Assembly (NCBI GenBank): GCA_934716995.1
Contig: CAKUYO010000003.1
Location: 1-64,000, forward strand
Reading direction: 5' to 3'
DNA length: 64,000 nt
Source: an uncultured Bacteroidales bacterium
Lineage (GTDB): Bacteria > Bacteroidota > Bacteroidia > Bacteroidales > Paludibacteraceae
Position numbers and translations under genes: made by a program. The notes under the pieces were generated by a model, which was not told the DNA's origin, ran no database searches, and was given only the letters and a program-made list of their open reading frames with translations. Shown one piece after another: positions 17,535-24,646 of the stretch (its first letter is position 1; every line of letters begins with the position of its first letter).

Positions 17535-17565
17535 CAAAGATACAACAAGTTTTCAACTTGTGCAA
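17535..17565 (-). promoter_or_regulatory. promoter of the DUF234 ATPase gene
   Basis: Minus strand: TTG at 17563-17565, a 20-nt spacer and TATCTTTG at 17535-17542. It lies just downstream of the small-RNA terminator. Confidence 0.65.
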
Positions 17566-17610
17566 CTTTTGTGTGAATATCTATGGGGAAAACAAACAGG
17601 AATGGTATAT

Positions 17611-17639
17611 AAAAAAAGAGGATTGTCTCACGACAACCC
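17611..17639 (-). terminator. Rho-independent terminator of the candidate small RNA
   Basis: On the minus strand GGGTTGTC (17639-17632), a GTGA loop, GACAATCC (27-20) and then TCTTTTTTT. The 8-bp stem contains one G-T pair. It is a textbook intrinsic terminator. Confidence 0.8.
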
Positions 17640-17680
17640 AATCTTTTTACTTAACCTTAAATCTAATACCATGAAAAACA
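17611..17680 (-). ncRNA. candidate small RNA with its own promoter and terminator
   Basis: A unit of about 70 nt on the minus strand is bounded by a complete promoter (TTTG at 17714-17717, 20-nt spacer, TACTTTTG at 17686-17693) and an intrinsic terminator (17611-17639). Inside there is no sensible open reading frame on that strand. It contains words such as ATGGTATTAGATTTAAGG and a terminal hairpin. The plus-strand 17-codon frame starting at 17671 has no promoter. The published Bacteroidales-1 RNA motif has the same architecture, but I cannot confirm membership from the sequence alone. Confidence 0.6.
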
Positions 17681-17685
17681 CGGTG

Positions 17686-17717
17686 CAAAAGTACGGTATA
17701 TTTTTGATATGGCCAAA
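17686..17717 (-). promoter_or_regulatory. promoter of the candidate small RNA
   Basis: Minus strand: TTTG (17714-17717), 20 nt, TACTTTTG (17686-17693), an exact Bacteroidota-type promoter with no coding gene directly behind it. Confidence 0.75.
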
Positions 17718-17794
17718 TAAAAAGCGAGAAAAATATGTTTTATAGCATATTTTTGTGTATTTTGCAAAGTGAGTGTGTCAAAAAAGGTGCAGTA

Positions 17795-18934
17795 TTAGTA
17801 GTTTTGGCATATCCATGCAGCCAAAAAACGGTCGTAGATACTATATATACCATCCGTTTGTGTGATTAAGTCGTCAGCCAACAGAGCCTTTGCCGCAGAT
17901 TGTACCGAACTGGCAGAGGGTAGGTTGTAGCATTTGATAAATTCTCCGGAAGTGATATTCTGTGCTTTGCCTGCTTTTGCAATCGCTTGCAGCAGTTGTT
18001 TCTGCTTGGTCGGTACTTTGTCCATCAGTTCACGGAATGCCATTTGCTGGCTTTCTACGATATTCCGGAATGCCACTTCTATTGCCTCTGTTGTACAACA
18101 GCCCCCCGCGGGTGTAATGGCAAACAGTTCGTTCATCATCATTTGTATAAACCATGATATGCCGTCAAAGCGGTGATATACCGCTTCTACGACCCGTCTC
18201 TCGACCTCTTTTCCTGCCTTGTGAAACAGCCGTTGTGCAAATTCGGTATAGGTGTCCAAGGGAATCGGTTCCAGCCCCATAATGATAGTGCTTTGGTAAA
18301 AAGGCTTTGTCGGGGACAGGAACATCTGCGACATCATGTGTCGTTTGCTGCCGGCGAAGATAAACTGTGCATTGTGGCAATGCTGTATGTGGGTGCGCAG
18401 TATGGCTTCCACGGCTGTTTCGTCGCGATACTCGGATATTTGCTGGAACTCGTCAAATGCAATCAAACAGGGCTTGTCGGCGGTGTCAATGTAGGAAAAA
18501 ATCTCCTCCAGTGTGGTCTTGGGGGCAGTAATATCTCCTAACGACAGGTCGAGAGTGGGAGTACCCGACAGATTGTCAAACTTAACGCCTACTTGCAAAG
18601 AGCGGATGATTTGGAAAAAACGTTCTTTCCATTGGGTGTTGCGCGGTTTGAGTTGGTTATATATGCTATTGGCAAACAGGTAAATCATCTCCGAGAAGGA
18701 GCGTGTGCCATAGATGTCAATAAAGAATGTATAGTATTGCTCCTGTATCTGTGTTTGCCCGAAAGTGTGTTCGATCAGCCCTGATTTGCCCATACGCCGT
18801 GGCGAAATCAGAGCCACATTGCGCCCGTTGGTCAAGTGTTTGGTAAGGGTGGCGGTTTCTTCTATGCGGTCGCAGAAATACTCGGGCGATACATATCGTC
18901 CGACAATAAACGGGTTTTGCGGTTTGTAAGTCAT
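17795..18934 (-). CDS. AAA ATPase, archaeal-ATPase type
   Basis: 379-aa P-loop ATPase. Walker A is SPRRMGKSG (44-52), Walker B is CLIAFDEFQQI (about 160), and FIFAGSKRHMM looks like the sensor region. The C-terminal part (about 290-379) is winged-helix-like (SASSVQSAAKALLADDLITQ). It lacks the nuclease-like end of the neighbouring ATPase. The family is variable and often strain-specific, and no activity is assigned. The gene has its own promoter at 18985-19015. Confidence 0.82.
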   Translation of the reverse strand: MTYKPQNPFIVGRYVSPEYFCDRIEETATLTKHLTNGRNVALISPRRMGKSGLIEHTFGQTQIQEQYYTFFIDIYGTRSFSEMIYLFANSIYNQLKPRNTQWKERFFQIIRSLQVGVKFDNLSGTPTLDLSLGDITAPKTTLEEIFSYIDTADKPCLIAFDEFQQISEYRDETAVEAILRTHIQHCHNAQFIFAGSKRHMMSQMFLSPTKPFYQSTIIMGLEPIPLDTYTEFAQRLFHKAGKEVERRVVEAVYHRFDGISWFIQMMMNELFAITPAGGCCTTEAIEVAFRNIVESQQMAFRELMDKVPTKQKQLLQAIAKAGKAQNITSGEFIKCYNLPSASSVQSAAKALLADDLITQTDGIYSIYDRFLAAWICQNY

Positions 18935-18984
18935 ATCGGATGTGGATTATTGAAACTATAATTATTGAATTTTCAATAATGGTG

Positions 18985-19015
18985 CAAAGGTACGACTTTT
19001 TTGCTGTATGTGCAA
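18985..19015 (-). promoter_or_regulatory. promoter of the second AAA ATPase gene
   Basis: Minus strand: TTG (19013-19015), 20 nt, TACCTTTG (18985-18992). Confidence 0.65.
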
Positions 19016-19057
19016 GTGGTAAAATGTTTTAGATTAGAATACAAGTCAATAAAAACA

Positions 19058-19086
19058 ATGCAGGCTGCCTTTCGGGTAGCCTGCAT
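19058..19086 (-). terminator. terminator of the secreted-protein gene at 19108-20106
   Basis: ATGCAGGCT pairs with AGCCTGCAT around a GAAA-centred loop. On the minus strand it is followed by a T-rich tail (TTGTTTTTATTG). Confidence 0.75.
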
Positions 19087-19107
19087 AAATAGATATGTCT
19101 CTGCGGA

Positions 19108-20106
19108 TTACTCTACAACACTACCTACAGCGTTGTATTTCACGCCGTTGCGAATGATAACAAGTTGGCCGTTCTCAATCGTCTTAACGGCTTTCTCTGC
19201 AACGGTTGTGCCTTTGATGGCAGTATCATTGATTTTTTCAACTACGGCACCTGCTTGGAAACCAATGCTGCGATCGCCTGCTTTAGTGGTACGTACGCCC
19301 AATTTGCCGGTAACAGTAATCTTGTCGCCTTCTGCAACACCGGGAGCAGCGATAGAACCACGATAAACCTCAAGAGTGGAACCCTTTTGTGCGCCTGCTT
19401 CAGCACCGAAATAGAATGTTTGGTTGTTGTATTGAGTGTCATAGGGATATACAGTACTTGCCACACCTTTCACAAGATAGGTCTTCTCGGAGTATGTGTT
19501 GTCAGCCATACCCTCGCAGAGTGTGATAGCATCTGCCACGGAGATTTCTTCTGCTTCAACAACCTCACCGGGATTTTCTTTACCGTTGCCGGTGATAGTA
19601 ACCGTCTTTAGTTCGTATGTCGGTGCTACCTCTGTTGAACTTTTGTAGATAAAAGCAATTTGGATAGTCTTGCCTGCATAGTCGTTGATAGCCAACTCAT
19701 CGTCTTGGAAAGTCCATGATGTACCAGCAGGCATACCCAATGCCAAATCCGACCAGTTGGTGCCATTGTCAGTGGATACTTTTACTGCCAATGGATTTTT
19801 GTTGCCGTTCAGGAAATTCAATGCGTGATTTACTTTGATGGTAGCCTCAGTTGCAGATGTCAAATCAATGGCGGGAGAAATGAGCCATGATTCGGTAGCC
19901 ACATTTGTTTTGTTGACGTATGCACTTGCCTTCATTCCGTAGGTAGCATTCTGTTGCCATACATAGGAGGCAGTTCCTAATTCTTTGTCGCTGATGGTCC
20001 AATCACCTTGCCCTTGGGTAAAGTTGATGGAATACATAGTAACATCTGCTGCAAAGAGCGTTACGCTTGCGCATACAGCCAATGCTAATGAGAAAAATTT
20101 CTTCAT
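19108..20106 (-). CDS. secreted protein with a type IX-like C-terminal sorting domain
   Basis: 332 aa. Signal peptide about 1-19 (MKKFFSLALAVCASVTLFA). Residues 20-165 resemble a cleaved-adhesin/jelly-roll module (SWLISPAIDLTSATEATIKV, PLAVKVSTDNGTNW). Residues 185-290 resemble an OB-fold module (EISVADAITLCEGM, GDKITVTGKLGVR). The last 33 residues (VAEKAVKTIENGQLVIIRNG then VKYNAVGSVVE) form a short basic domain of the kind used for type IX secretion. This end is almost identical to that of the divergent gene at 20649, even at the DNA level. No TAnnTTTG promoter reading leftward was found upstream. The ligand is unknown. Confidence 0.75.
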   Translation of the reverse strand: MKKFFSLALAVCASVTLFAADVTMYSINFTQGQGDWTISDKELGTASYVWQQNATYGMKASAYVNKTNVATESWLISPAIDLTSATEATIKVNHALNFLNGNKNPLAVKVSTDNGTNWSDLALGMPAGTSWTFQDDELAINDYAGKTIQIAFIYKSSTEVAPTYELKTVTITGNGKENPGEVVEAEEISVADAITLCEGMADNTYSEKTYLVKGVASTVYPYDTQYNNQTFYFGAEAGAQKGSTLEVYRGSIAAPGVAEGDKITVTGKLGVRTTKAGDRSIGFQAGAVVEKINDTAIKGTTVAEKAVKTIENGQLVIIRNGVKYNAVGSVVE

Positions 20107-20140
20107 ACTAATTGTTATTTTATTGGGTTAATAAATATGC

Positions 20141-20172
20141 TGTCGCATAAAAACGACCGTTTTCTTGCAACA
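20141..20172 (-). repeat. leader hairpin/inverted repeat, left copy
   Basis: A 32-nt near-palindrome lies 35 nt upstream of the leftward gene. Its outer arms are TGTTGCA and TGCGACA and its inner arms AAAACG and CGTTTT (read on the minus strand). Twenty-eight of the bases are the exact reverse complement of 20593-20620. Confidence 0.85.
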
Positions 20173-20220
20173 GTAATCCCGACTTGGAATATACAGATTA
20201 TGCTTTCCTGTACCTTAAAG

Positions 20221-20324
20221 TACCAATTACGGAGAAAAGACGTAGAAAGGACGTAGAAAGAATTAGAGTATATGCGGTGTTTTTATACACTTTATGCACT
20301 ATATATGTTGCATAAAGTGTATAG
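20221..20324. repeat. dispersed repeat with a 14-bp hairpin, shared with 62.7-63.2 kb
   Basis: Two modules. Bases 20221-20259 (TACCAATTACGG then GACGTAGAAAGG) differ at one position from 63112-63150. Bases 20271-20324 contain a perfect 14-bp inverted repeat (TATACACTTTATGC at 20284-20297 and its complement at 20310-20323) and match 62705-62757 closely. Confidence 0.85.
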
Positions 20325-20508
20325 AATTGTTTTGATGCGGTTGCCCTAACAAAACACCATTTACTTTCGTACCGATAAGCATAGGTAAAACTTAGATTAT
20401 TGTGCTGCGATTGCCACATTTGTACATATTTTTTTCAATCGGTCTTATCTCTTAATTCCTCTCGTTTTCTGATATGTAACATATTTAATGATTTTTTCAC
20501 AAAATAAG

Positions 20509-20540
20509 TTTGCACACCTCAAAAAATAGGCGTACCTTTG
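20509..20540 (+). promoter_or_regulatory. strong promoter reading towards the gene at 20649
   Basis: TTTG (20509-20512), 20-nt spacer, TACCTTTG (20533-20540). The predicted leader of about 104 nt contains the hairpin at 20589-20620. It is the only complete promoter I find in the 20107-20648 spacer, on either strand. Confidence 0.78.
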
Positions 20541-20588
20541 CACACAGAAAAGAAAGCGATTATTCCTTGCTACAGACACCGCTAAAAG

Positions 20589-20620
20589 TGTCGCAAGAAA
20601 ACGGTCGTTTTTATGCGACA
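20589..20620 (+). repeat. leader hairpin/inverted repeat, right copy
   Basis: A 32-nt near-palindrome 29 nt upstream of the rightward gene: TGTCGCA, AG, AAAACG, GT, CGTTTT, TA, TGCGACA. In the left copy one arm base is T instead of C, giving a G-T pair, so the stem is kept. Confidence 0.85.
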
Positions 20621-20648
20621 ATAAACTAACTCTTAAAAATAAAACATT

Positions 20649-21371
20649 ATGAAGAAATTTTTCTCTTTTGTGGCTGTCCTCTGTGTGGCATTGACAGCAA
20701 GTGCAAGTGTCGTTTGGACGGAAACACTCGACAAAAACGGTACGTATATCAATCGTGACGGAAAAGACAAGGATACTTATCCGTGGGGGACATATTGGCC
20801 ATACGTGGATCAATGGTATGAGGTTGGCAATTTTGTGAATGAATATGATTCTGTAGGCTCACAAAATGTATCTATTCGTAGCAAAAAATTGAATAGTGAT
20901 ACCAACAATACTATCGGTTTCTTTTTTGCAGCAACCACTGATAAGTATCCTACAACAGATAGCAAATTGTATCTCAAAGGAAAAGATGGCGTAATCTGTA
21001 CCGGTAATGGGCTATATCTGACATTTGAGGTTTGCACTTCCGAAAGCGATGGCGGAGACTTGACGGCATTGCAAGTGCAGGTGAATGATAAAGATTTGAC
21101 TATTCCTGAAAAGAAGTGGACGGGAAAAGCGCAAACGGTTACGGTGTCTTTGCCTTTGGAAGATGGAGATGTTGCTTCTATTTACATCTATTTTAAGGAT
21201 CTACCTAAGAACTACCAGAAATTCATTACTAATCTGCGTATTGAAGATCAGCCAACCGCTATCGGCAATACTACCGTTGCAGAGAAAGCCGTTAAGACGA
21301 TTGAGAACGGACAACTTGTTATTGTTCGCAACGGCGTAAAATACAACGCAGTAGGTGCTGTTGTAGAGTAA
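20649..21371 (+). CDS. small secreted protein with a type IX-like C-terminal sorting domain
   Basis: 240 aa. Signal peptide about 1-20 (MKKFFSFVAVLCVALTASAS). The middle (25-200) looks like a beta-rich jelly-roll; I do not recognise a specific family. The C-terminal about 35 residues (TVAEKAVKTIENGQLVIVRN then GVKYNAVGAVVE) nearly duplicate those of the divergent neighbour. The first six codons (ATGAAGAAATTTTTCTC) and the leader hairpin are shared too. The bodies differ, so the two genes share only their ends. It is followed by an intrinsic terminator at 21396-21428. Confidence 0.75.
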   Translation: MKKFFSFVAVLCVALTASASVVWTETLDKNGTYINRDGKDKDTYPWGTYWPYVDQWYEVGNFVNEYDSVGSQNVSIRSKKLNSDTNNTIGFFFAATTDKYPTTDSKLYLKGKDGVICTGNGLYLTFEVCTSESDGGDLTALQVQVNDKDLTIPEKKWTGKAQTVTVSLPLEDGDVASIYIYFKDLPKNYQKFITNLRIEDQPTAIGNTTVAEKAVKTIENGQLVIVRNGVKYNAVGAVVE

Positions 21372-21395
21372 TCGGTTGGGATTATATGCAATCTA

Positions 21396-21428
21396 CAGAG
21401 GCTGTCGCAAAGGCAGTCTCTGTTTTTT
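21396..21428 (+). terminator. terminator after the secreted-protein gene
   Basis: AGAGGCTG, TCGCAAAGG loop region, CAGTCTCT followed by GTTTTTTG. The stem is 8 bp with one G-T pair. Similar GAGGCTGTC/GACAGTCTC terminators occur at 37813 and 38004. Confidence 0.8.
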
Positions 21429-21659
21429 GTTGCTGCACACCTGTTGCTGTATTTCTTTAATTTCTCTCGCACCGCGTAGCAGGTGCGTAGGACACTTTTG
21501 CCATGAGAAGGAGTTCTACTCAGCCCACAGGGCTTCGTTTCGCTATGGTACTCAGTGTGCTGTGCACACCTGCCTTTCGCTTCATCCACCATTTTTCTTG
21601 CCGCATACGGCATAGGACATCCCTGTAGCAAGATCAAGATTGGCAAAAGCCGTCGGATA
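21429..21659. other. gene-free spacer with unexplained structured sequence
   Basis: About 230 bp between the terminator and the next promoter. It has short self-complementary pieces (AGCCCACAGGGCT at about 21518-21530, GTGCTGTGCACAC at about 21557) and an ATTTCTTTAATTTCTCTCGC word related, inverted, to 1478-1500. No convincing coding frame, promoter or known RNA family is recognised. Confidence 0.4.
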
Positions 21660-21691
21660 TTTGGGAGAATGCCGTAAAAGTTGTATCTTTG
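21660..21691 (+). promoter_or_regulatory. promoter giving a probably leaderless peptidase mRNA
   Basis: TTTG (21660-21663), 20 nt, TATCTTTG (21684-21691). The preferred ATG is at 21700, so the predicted transcript starts at or within a few bases of the start codon, leaving no room for a ribosome-binding site. Confidence 0.7.
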
Positions 21692-21699
21692 CAATCGCA

Positions 21700-22191
21700 A
21701 TGGGACATATCGTGGCAAACGACATATTGATTCCCGAGATGGTGCGTCTGCTCGGCGAGGGATATGAGGTGCGTTTTACACCGAATGGGATAAGTATGCG
21801 CCCGTGGATAGAGGGCGGTCGGGACAGCGTGGTGCTGCGCCGGTTAGCCCGCCCGGTGAGGGTCGGCGACATCGTGCTGGCGCAATGTGCAATGCATAAT
21901 GCACAATGCACAATGCATAATGGGAGGAGAATATATGTGTTGCACAGGGTGGTGCGGGTGGAGAATGCGGGGGAGCGTATTGTGCTGATGGGGGACGGTA
22001 ATCTTGTTGGCGAAGAGACTTGTACGCCATGGGATATTCTCGGCTTCGTGGTACGGATAGAGAACTGCCGCGGCTGGCGCAAACCATTGACGCGCGGCAG
22101 GCTGTGGCGCAGGTTGCTGCCCTGCAGAAAGCAACTGCTGTGGCTTTATCATAAAACGATATACAGAATAATCAAATACGGCAAACTATAG
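21700..22191 (+). CDS. S24/S26-family peptidase (signal-peptidase-like) with a repeat insertion
   Basis: 163 aa. The nucleophile motif is NGISMRPWI (Ser in GxSMxP, about 29-37), followed by VRVGDIVLA, YVLHRVVRV (the general-base position, His-Arg as in archaeal-type signal peptidases) and MGDGN. Between VGDIVLA and RRIYVLH a GTGCATT-type repeat adds QCAMHNAQCTMHNG in frame. No N-terminal membrane anchor is seen; the C-terminal end is basic and aromatic (QLLWLYHKTIYRIIKYG). It is followed 3 nt later by a PqqD-like gene, a pairing seen with peptide-processing loci, though no precursor peptide or radical-SAM gene is visible here. Confidence 0.75.
   Translation: MGHIVANDILIPEMVRLLGEGYEVRFTPNGISMRPWIEGGRDSVVLRRLARPVRVGDIVLAQCAMHNAQCTMHNGRRIYVLHRVVRVENAGERIVLMGDGNLVGEETCTPWDILGFVVRIENCRGWRKPLTRGRLWRRLLPCRKQLLWLYHKTIYRIIKYGKL
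21883..21922. repeat. GTGCATT-type repeat inside the S24/S26 peptidase gene
   Basis: Five to six units of AATGCACA/AATGCATA in the plus-strand reading direction, encoding QCAMHNAQCTMHN. The repeat is in frame and sits between the two catalytic strands. Confidence 0.85.
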
Positions 22192-22194
22192 AAG

Positions 22195-22467
22195 ATGAAA
22201 GCAAAACAAGGTTTCCGCCTCCGCCCGCTGGGCGAGGAATATATCCTCGTGGGCGAGAGTGTGGAGTTGATCAATTTCAACAAGATGATCACTATGAACG
22301 AGTCCGCGGCGTATCTCTGGCGCGGGGTGGAGCAACTGCCCGAGTTTGATGCGCAGACGCTCGCCGACCTGCTCCTGAAAGAGTATGAGGTAAGCCCCGG
22401 GCAAGCCCTCGCAGACGCAGAGGCAACGCTCCGAAATTGGAAAGAAGCAGGGATAATTGTCGGTTAA
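22195..22467 (+). CDS. PqqD-like protein (RiPP recognition element fold)
   Basis: 90 aa, matching the PqqD/coenzyme-PQQ-synthesis-D fold. An N-terminal three-stranded beta region (GFRLRPLGEEYILVGESVELINFNK-like; split here) is followed by NESAAYLWRGVE and a C-terminal winged-helix part (ADLLLKEYEVSPGQALADAE). Such domains bind leader peptides in ribosomal-peptide pathways. It starts 3 nt after the peptidase stop codon and is almost certainly cotranscribed with it. No modifying enzyme is adjacent, so the peptide substrate, if any, is unknown. Confidence 0.75.
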   Translation: MKAKQGFRLRPLGEEYILVGESVELINFNKMITMNESAAYLWRGVEQLPEFDAQTLADLLLKEYEVSPGQALADAEATLRNWKEAGIIVG

Positions 22468-22469
22468 CG

Positions 22470-22501
22470 TTTGGCTATCTCACTTTTTTGCAGTAATTTT
22501 G
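22470..22501 (+). promoter_or_regulatory. promoter of sufT-lpxH
   Basis: TTTG (22470-22473), 20 nt, TAATTTTG (22494-22501), 32 nt upstream of the sufT ATG. Confidence 0.7.
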
Positions 22502-22532
22502 CAGTCTGTTTGGCATTATCCGACATACTGAT

Positions 22533-22847
22533 ATGAACGAATTTTTACAAAAAGAAGAAGCGGTACTCCGTATGCTCAAGACGGTTTTCGACCCGGAGAT
22601 ACCCGTGAATATATACGACCTCGGACTGATCTACAAGATTGACATCACCGACGACGGCATCTGCAACATCGATATGACCCTCACCGCCCCCAGTTGCCCG
22701 GCGGGCGATTTCCTCGTGGAGGATATCCGCCAGAAAGTGGGCAGCGTGGAGGGCATCAAGCAGGTGAATGTGAACATCGTCTTCGAGCCCGAATGGAACA
22801 AAGATATGATGAGCGAAGAAGCCAAGTTGGAACTCGGAATGATGTGA
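22533..22847 (+). CDS. sufT: SufT/MIP18-family iron-sulfur assembly protein (DUF59)
   Basis: 104 aa covering the whole DUF59 domain: VFDPEIPVNIYDLGLIYKI (18-36), then MTLTAPSCPAGDFL with the conserved cysteine, then VNVNIVFEPEWNKDMMSEEAK. Homologues help mature iron-sulfur proteins. It does not sit with a suf operon here but precedes lpxH by 28 nt. A GTGCATT repeat fills part of that gap. Confidence 0.88.
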   Translation: MNEFLQKEEAVLRMLKTVFDPEIPVNIYDLGLIYKIDITDDGICNIDMTLTAPSCPAGDFLVEDIRQKVGSVEGIKQVNVNIVFEPEWNKDMMSEEAKLELGMM

Positions 22848-22875
22848 GCAATGCACAATGCACAATGAAGCAGGT

Positions 22876-23658
22876 ATGATTTATTTTTTGAGCGATGCGC
22901 ATCTCGGTTCGCGGGCACTGCCCGATGTGGCGGACAATCAGCGCAAAGTGGTCGGGTTGCTGCGCCGTATGGAGCAGGATGCCGAGGCGGTGTATTTGCT
23001 GGGCGATATGTTCGATTTCTGGTACGAATACCTGTGGTGCGACCCCTCGAAAGCGGAATATACCCCGTTCTTGGACCAACTGCAATCAATGAACCGCAAG
23101 GGTATCAAAATACATTACTTTGTCGGCAATCATGATCTGTGGACGTTCGGTTGGCTTGCCCGCCGCACGGGGGTGATTGTGCATAGAAATCCCGAGACCG
23201 TTACCTGTTATGGCAAGACTGTTTTTCTCGGGCATGGCGACGGACTGATGCCGTCCGATTGGCAGACCCTCTATCCGCCGTTTGTCCTGAAGAAAATCAA
23301 GCGGTTTATGTTCCTGCGCCGCATGTTTCATTCACGTCCGTTGCAATGGCTGTTCCGATTGGTGCCGCCTGCGTGGGGCAATCGCTTCGGCTATAACTGG
23401 GCGGCAAAAAGCCGCCGCAAAGAGTTGGCAAAACCCTGCCCGTACAAGGGCGAGAACCAAGAGGAGCAGGTGCTGTTTGCCAAAGAGCAGGAGCGGATCG
23501 GAAACCATCACGACTACTATATCTTCGGGCATAGGCATATCGAACTCGATCTGCAGATTACCCGCAACAGCCGCGTGCTGATCCTTGGCGACTGTTTCCG
23601 GCAATGGACGTATGCCGCCCTTACCCCGCAAGGAACACTTTCAATGCACAATGCATAA
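22876..23658 (+). CDS. lpxH: UDP-2,3-diacylglucosamine diphosphatase-type metallophosphatase
   Basis: 260-aa metallo-phosphoesterase. The metal motifs are FLSDAHLG, GDMFDFW, GNHDLWTFG, LGHGDG and FGHRH, the order of the LpxH family, which releases UMP in lipid A synthesis. The ATG at 22876 is chosen because an upstream in-frame ATG (22858) lies in a GTGCATT repeat. The last residues, SMHNA, also derive from a repeat copy (23642-23660). The nearest alternative is a generic UDP-diacylglucosamine-type hydrolase of the same family. Confidence 0.85.
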   Translation: MIYFLSDAHLGSRALPDVADNQRKVVGLLRRMEQDAEAVYLLGDMFDFWYEYLWCDPSKAEYTPFLDQLQSMNRKGIKIHYFVGNHDLWTFGWLARRTGVIVHRNPETVTCYGKTVFLGHGDGLMPSDWQTLYPPFVLKKIKRFMFLRRMFHSRPLQWLFRLVPPAWGNRFGYNWAAKSRRKELAKPCPYKGENQEEQVLFAKEQERIGNHHDYYIFGHRHIELDLQITRNSRVLILGDCFRQWTYAALTPQGTLSMHNA

Positions 23659-23848
23659 TGGAAAGTAAGGTGGATGTAAAGAGGATATAAGGAGGATGAC
23701 CTTTTCTATCCTATAACCATCCTATAACGATCCTATAACAAAACGGGCAAAAGAATTAACGGTGCATTTTGATGGTTCTTTAACGGGCATTAATGGAGGA
23801 AAAAGTCCTTTTAACGGAGATAAATTAACGGATAAAAACAGCAATTAT
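23659..23848. repeat. repeat-filled spacer before mazG
   Basis: Contains AAGGAGGAT words, three ATCCTATAAC units (about 23708-23740, related to 6635 and 42330) and ATTAACGG/TTAATGGAGG words (23753-23830, related to 13620-13690). No promoter matching the consensus was found. Confidence 0.6.
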
Positions 23849-24646
23849 ATGGAAAAACAACTACATACCCGCGAGGAGCAGTTGGCGGCATTCGACCGCC
23901 TGCTGACCGTGATGGACACCCTGCGTGAGAAATGTCCGTGGGACAGGAAACAGACTTTCGAGAGCCTGCGCCAAAACACGATAGAGGAGGTCTATGAACT
24001 CACTTCGGCTATTGTCAAAGGCGACAAGACGGAGATTAGCAAAGAACTCGGCGATGTACTCCTGCATATCGTTTTCTATGCCAAGTTGGGCAGCGAGACG
24101 GGCGATTTTGATATTGCCGATGTGTGCAACCGCCTGTGCGACAAACTCATTTTCCGCCACCCGCATGTCTATGGCGAGGCGGCGGCAAAGAATGCCGAGG
24201 AGGTGAGCCACCTCTGGGAGCAGGTGAAACTGAAAGAGAAAGGCGGCAACAAAACCGTCCTTGCCGGTATTCCCGATGCGCTGCCGTCGCTGGTGAAGGC
24301 GTATCGTATTCAGGACAAGGCCGCCAATGCCGGTTTCGACTGGGAGCAGCCCGAAGACGTGTGGCAGAAAGTGAAAGAGGAGATTGCGGAGTTTGAGGCG
24401 GAGGTGAAGAATATGGACAACCGGAAAGCGACTGCCGAGTTCGGCGACGTGCTGTTTGCGCTGGTGAATGCCGCACGGCTCTACAAGATCCGTCCCGACA
24501 ATGCGCTGGAGATGACCAACCTCAAGTTTATCCGCCGTTTCAACTACATTGAGCAGAAAGCGACCGAGCAAGGCAAGAACCTGCAAGATATGTCTCTTGC
24601 CGAGATGGATGCCCTGTGGGACGAAGCAAAAACGACCATCGGTTAA
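23849..24646 (+). CDS. mazG: nucleoside triphosphate pyrophosphohydrolase MazG
   Basis: 265-aa housecleaning enzyme that hydrolyses NTPs to NMPs. Two MazG domains are visible. The N-terminal one has CPWDRKQTFESL, TIEEVYEL and KELGDVLLHIVFYAK. The C-terminal one has EEIAEFEAEV and AEFGDVLFALVNAAR. Both carry the acidic metal-binding E-x-x-E/D pattern. ATG 23849 (MEKQLHTREEQ) is used since the longer frame upstream is made of repeats. The stop codon sits inside a perfect 28-bp palindrome shared with the convergent lipoprotein gene. Confidence 0.94.
   Translation: MEKQLHTREEQLAAFDRLLTVMDTLREKCPWDRKQTFESLRQNTIEEVYELTSAIVKGDKTEISKELGDVLLHIVFYAKLGSETGDFDIADVCNRLCDKLIFRHPHVYGEAAAKNAEEVSHLWEQVKLKEKGGNKTVLAGIPDALPSLVKAYRIQDKAANAGFDWEQPEDVWQKVKEEIAEFEAEVKNMDNRKATAEFGDVLFALVNAARLYKIRPDNALEMTNLKFIRRFNYIEQKATEQGKNLQDMSLAEMDALWDEAKTTIG

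Noticed and set aside
17671..17721. 17-codon plus-strand frame starting MKNTVQKYG
   Set aside because: There is no plus-strand promoter, whereas a full minus-strand promoter and terminator define a small RNA over the same bases.
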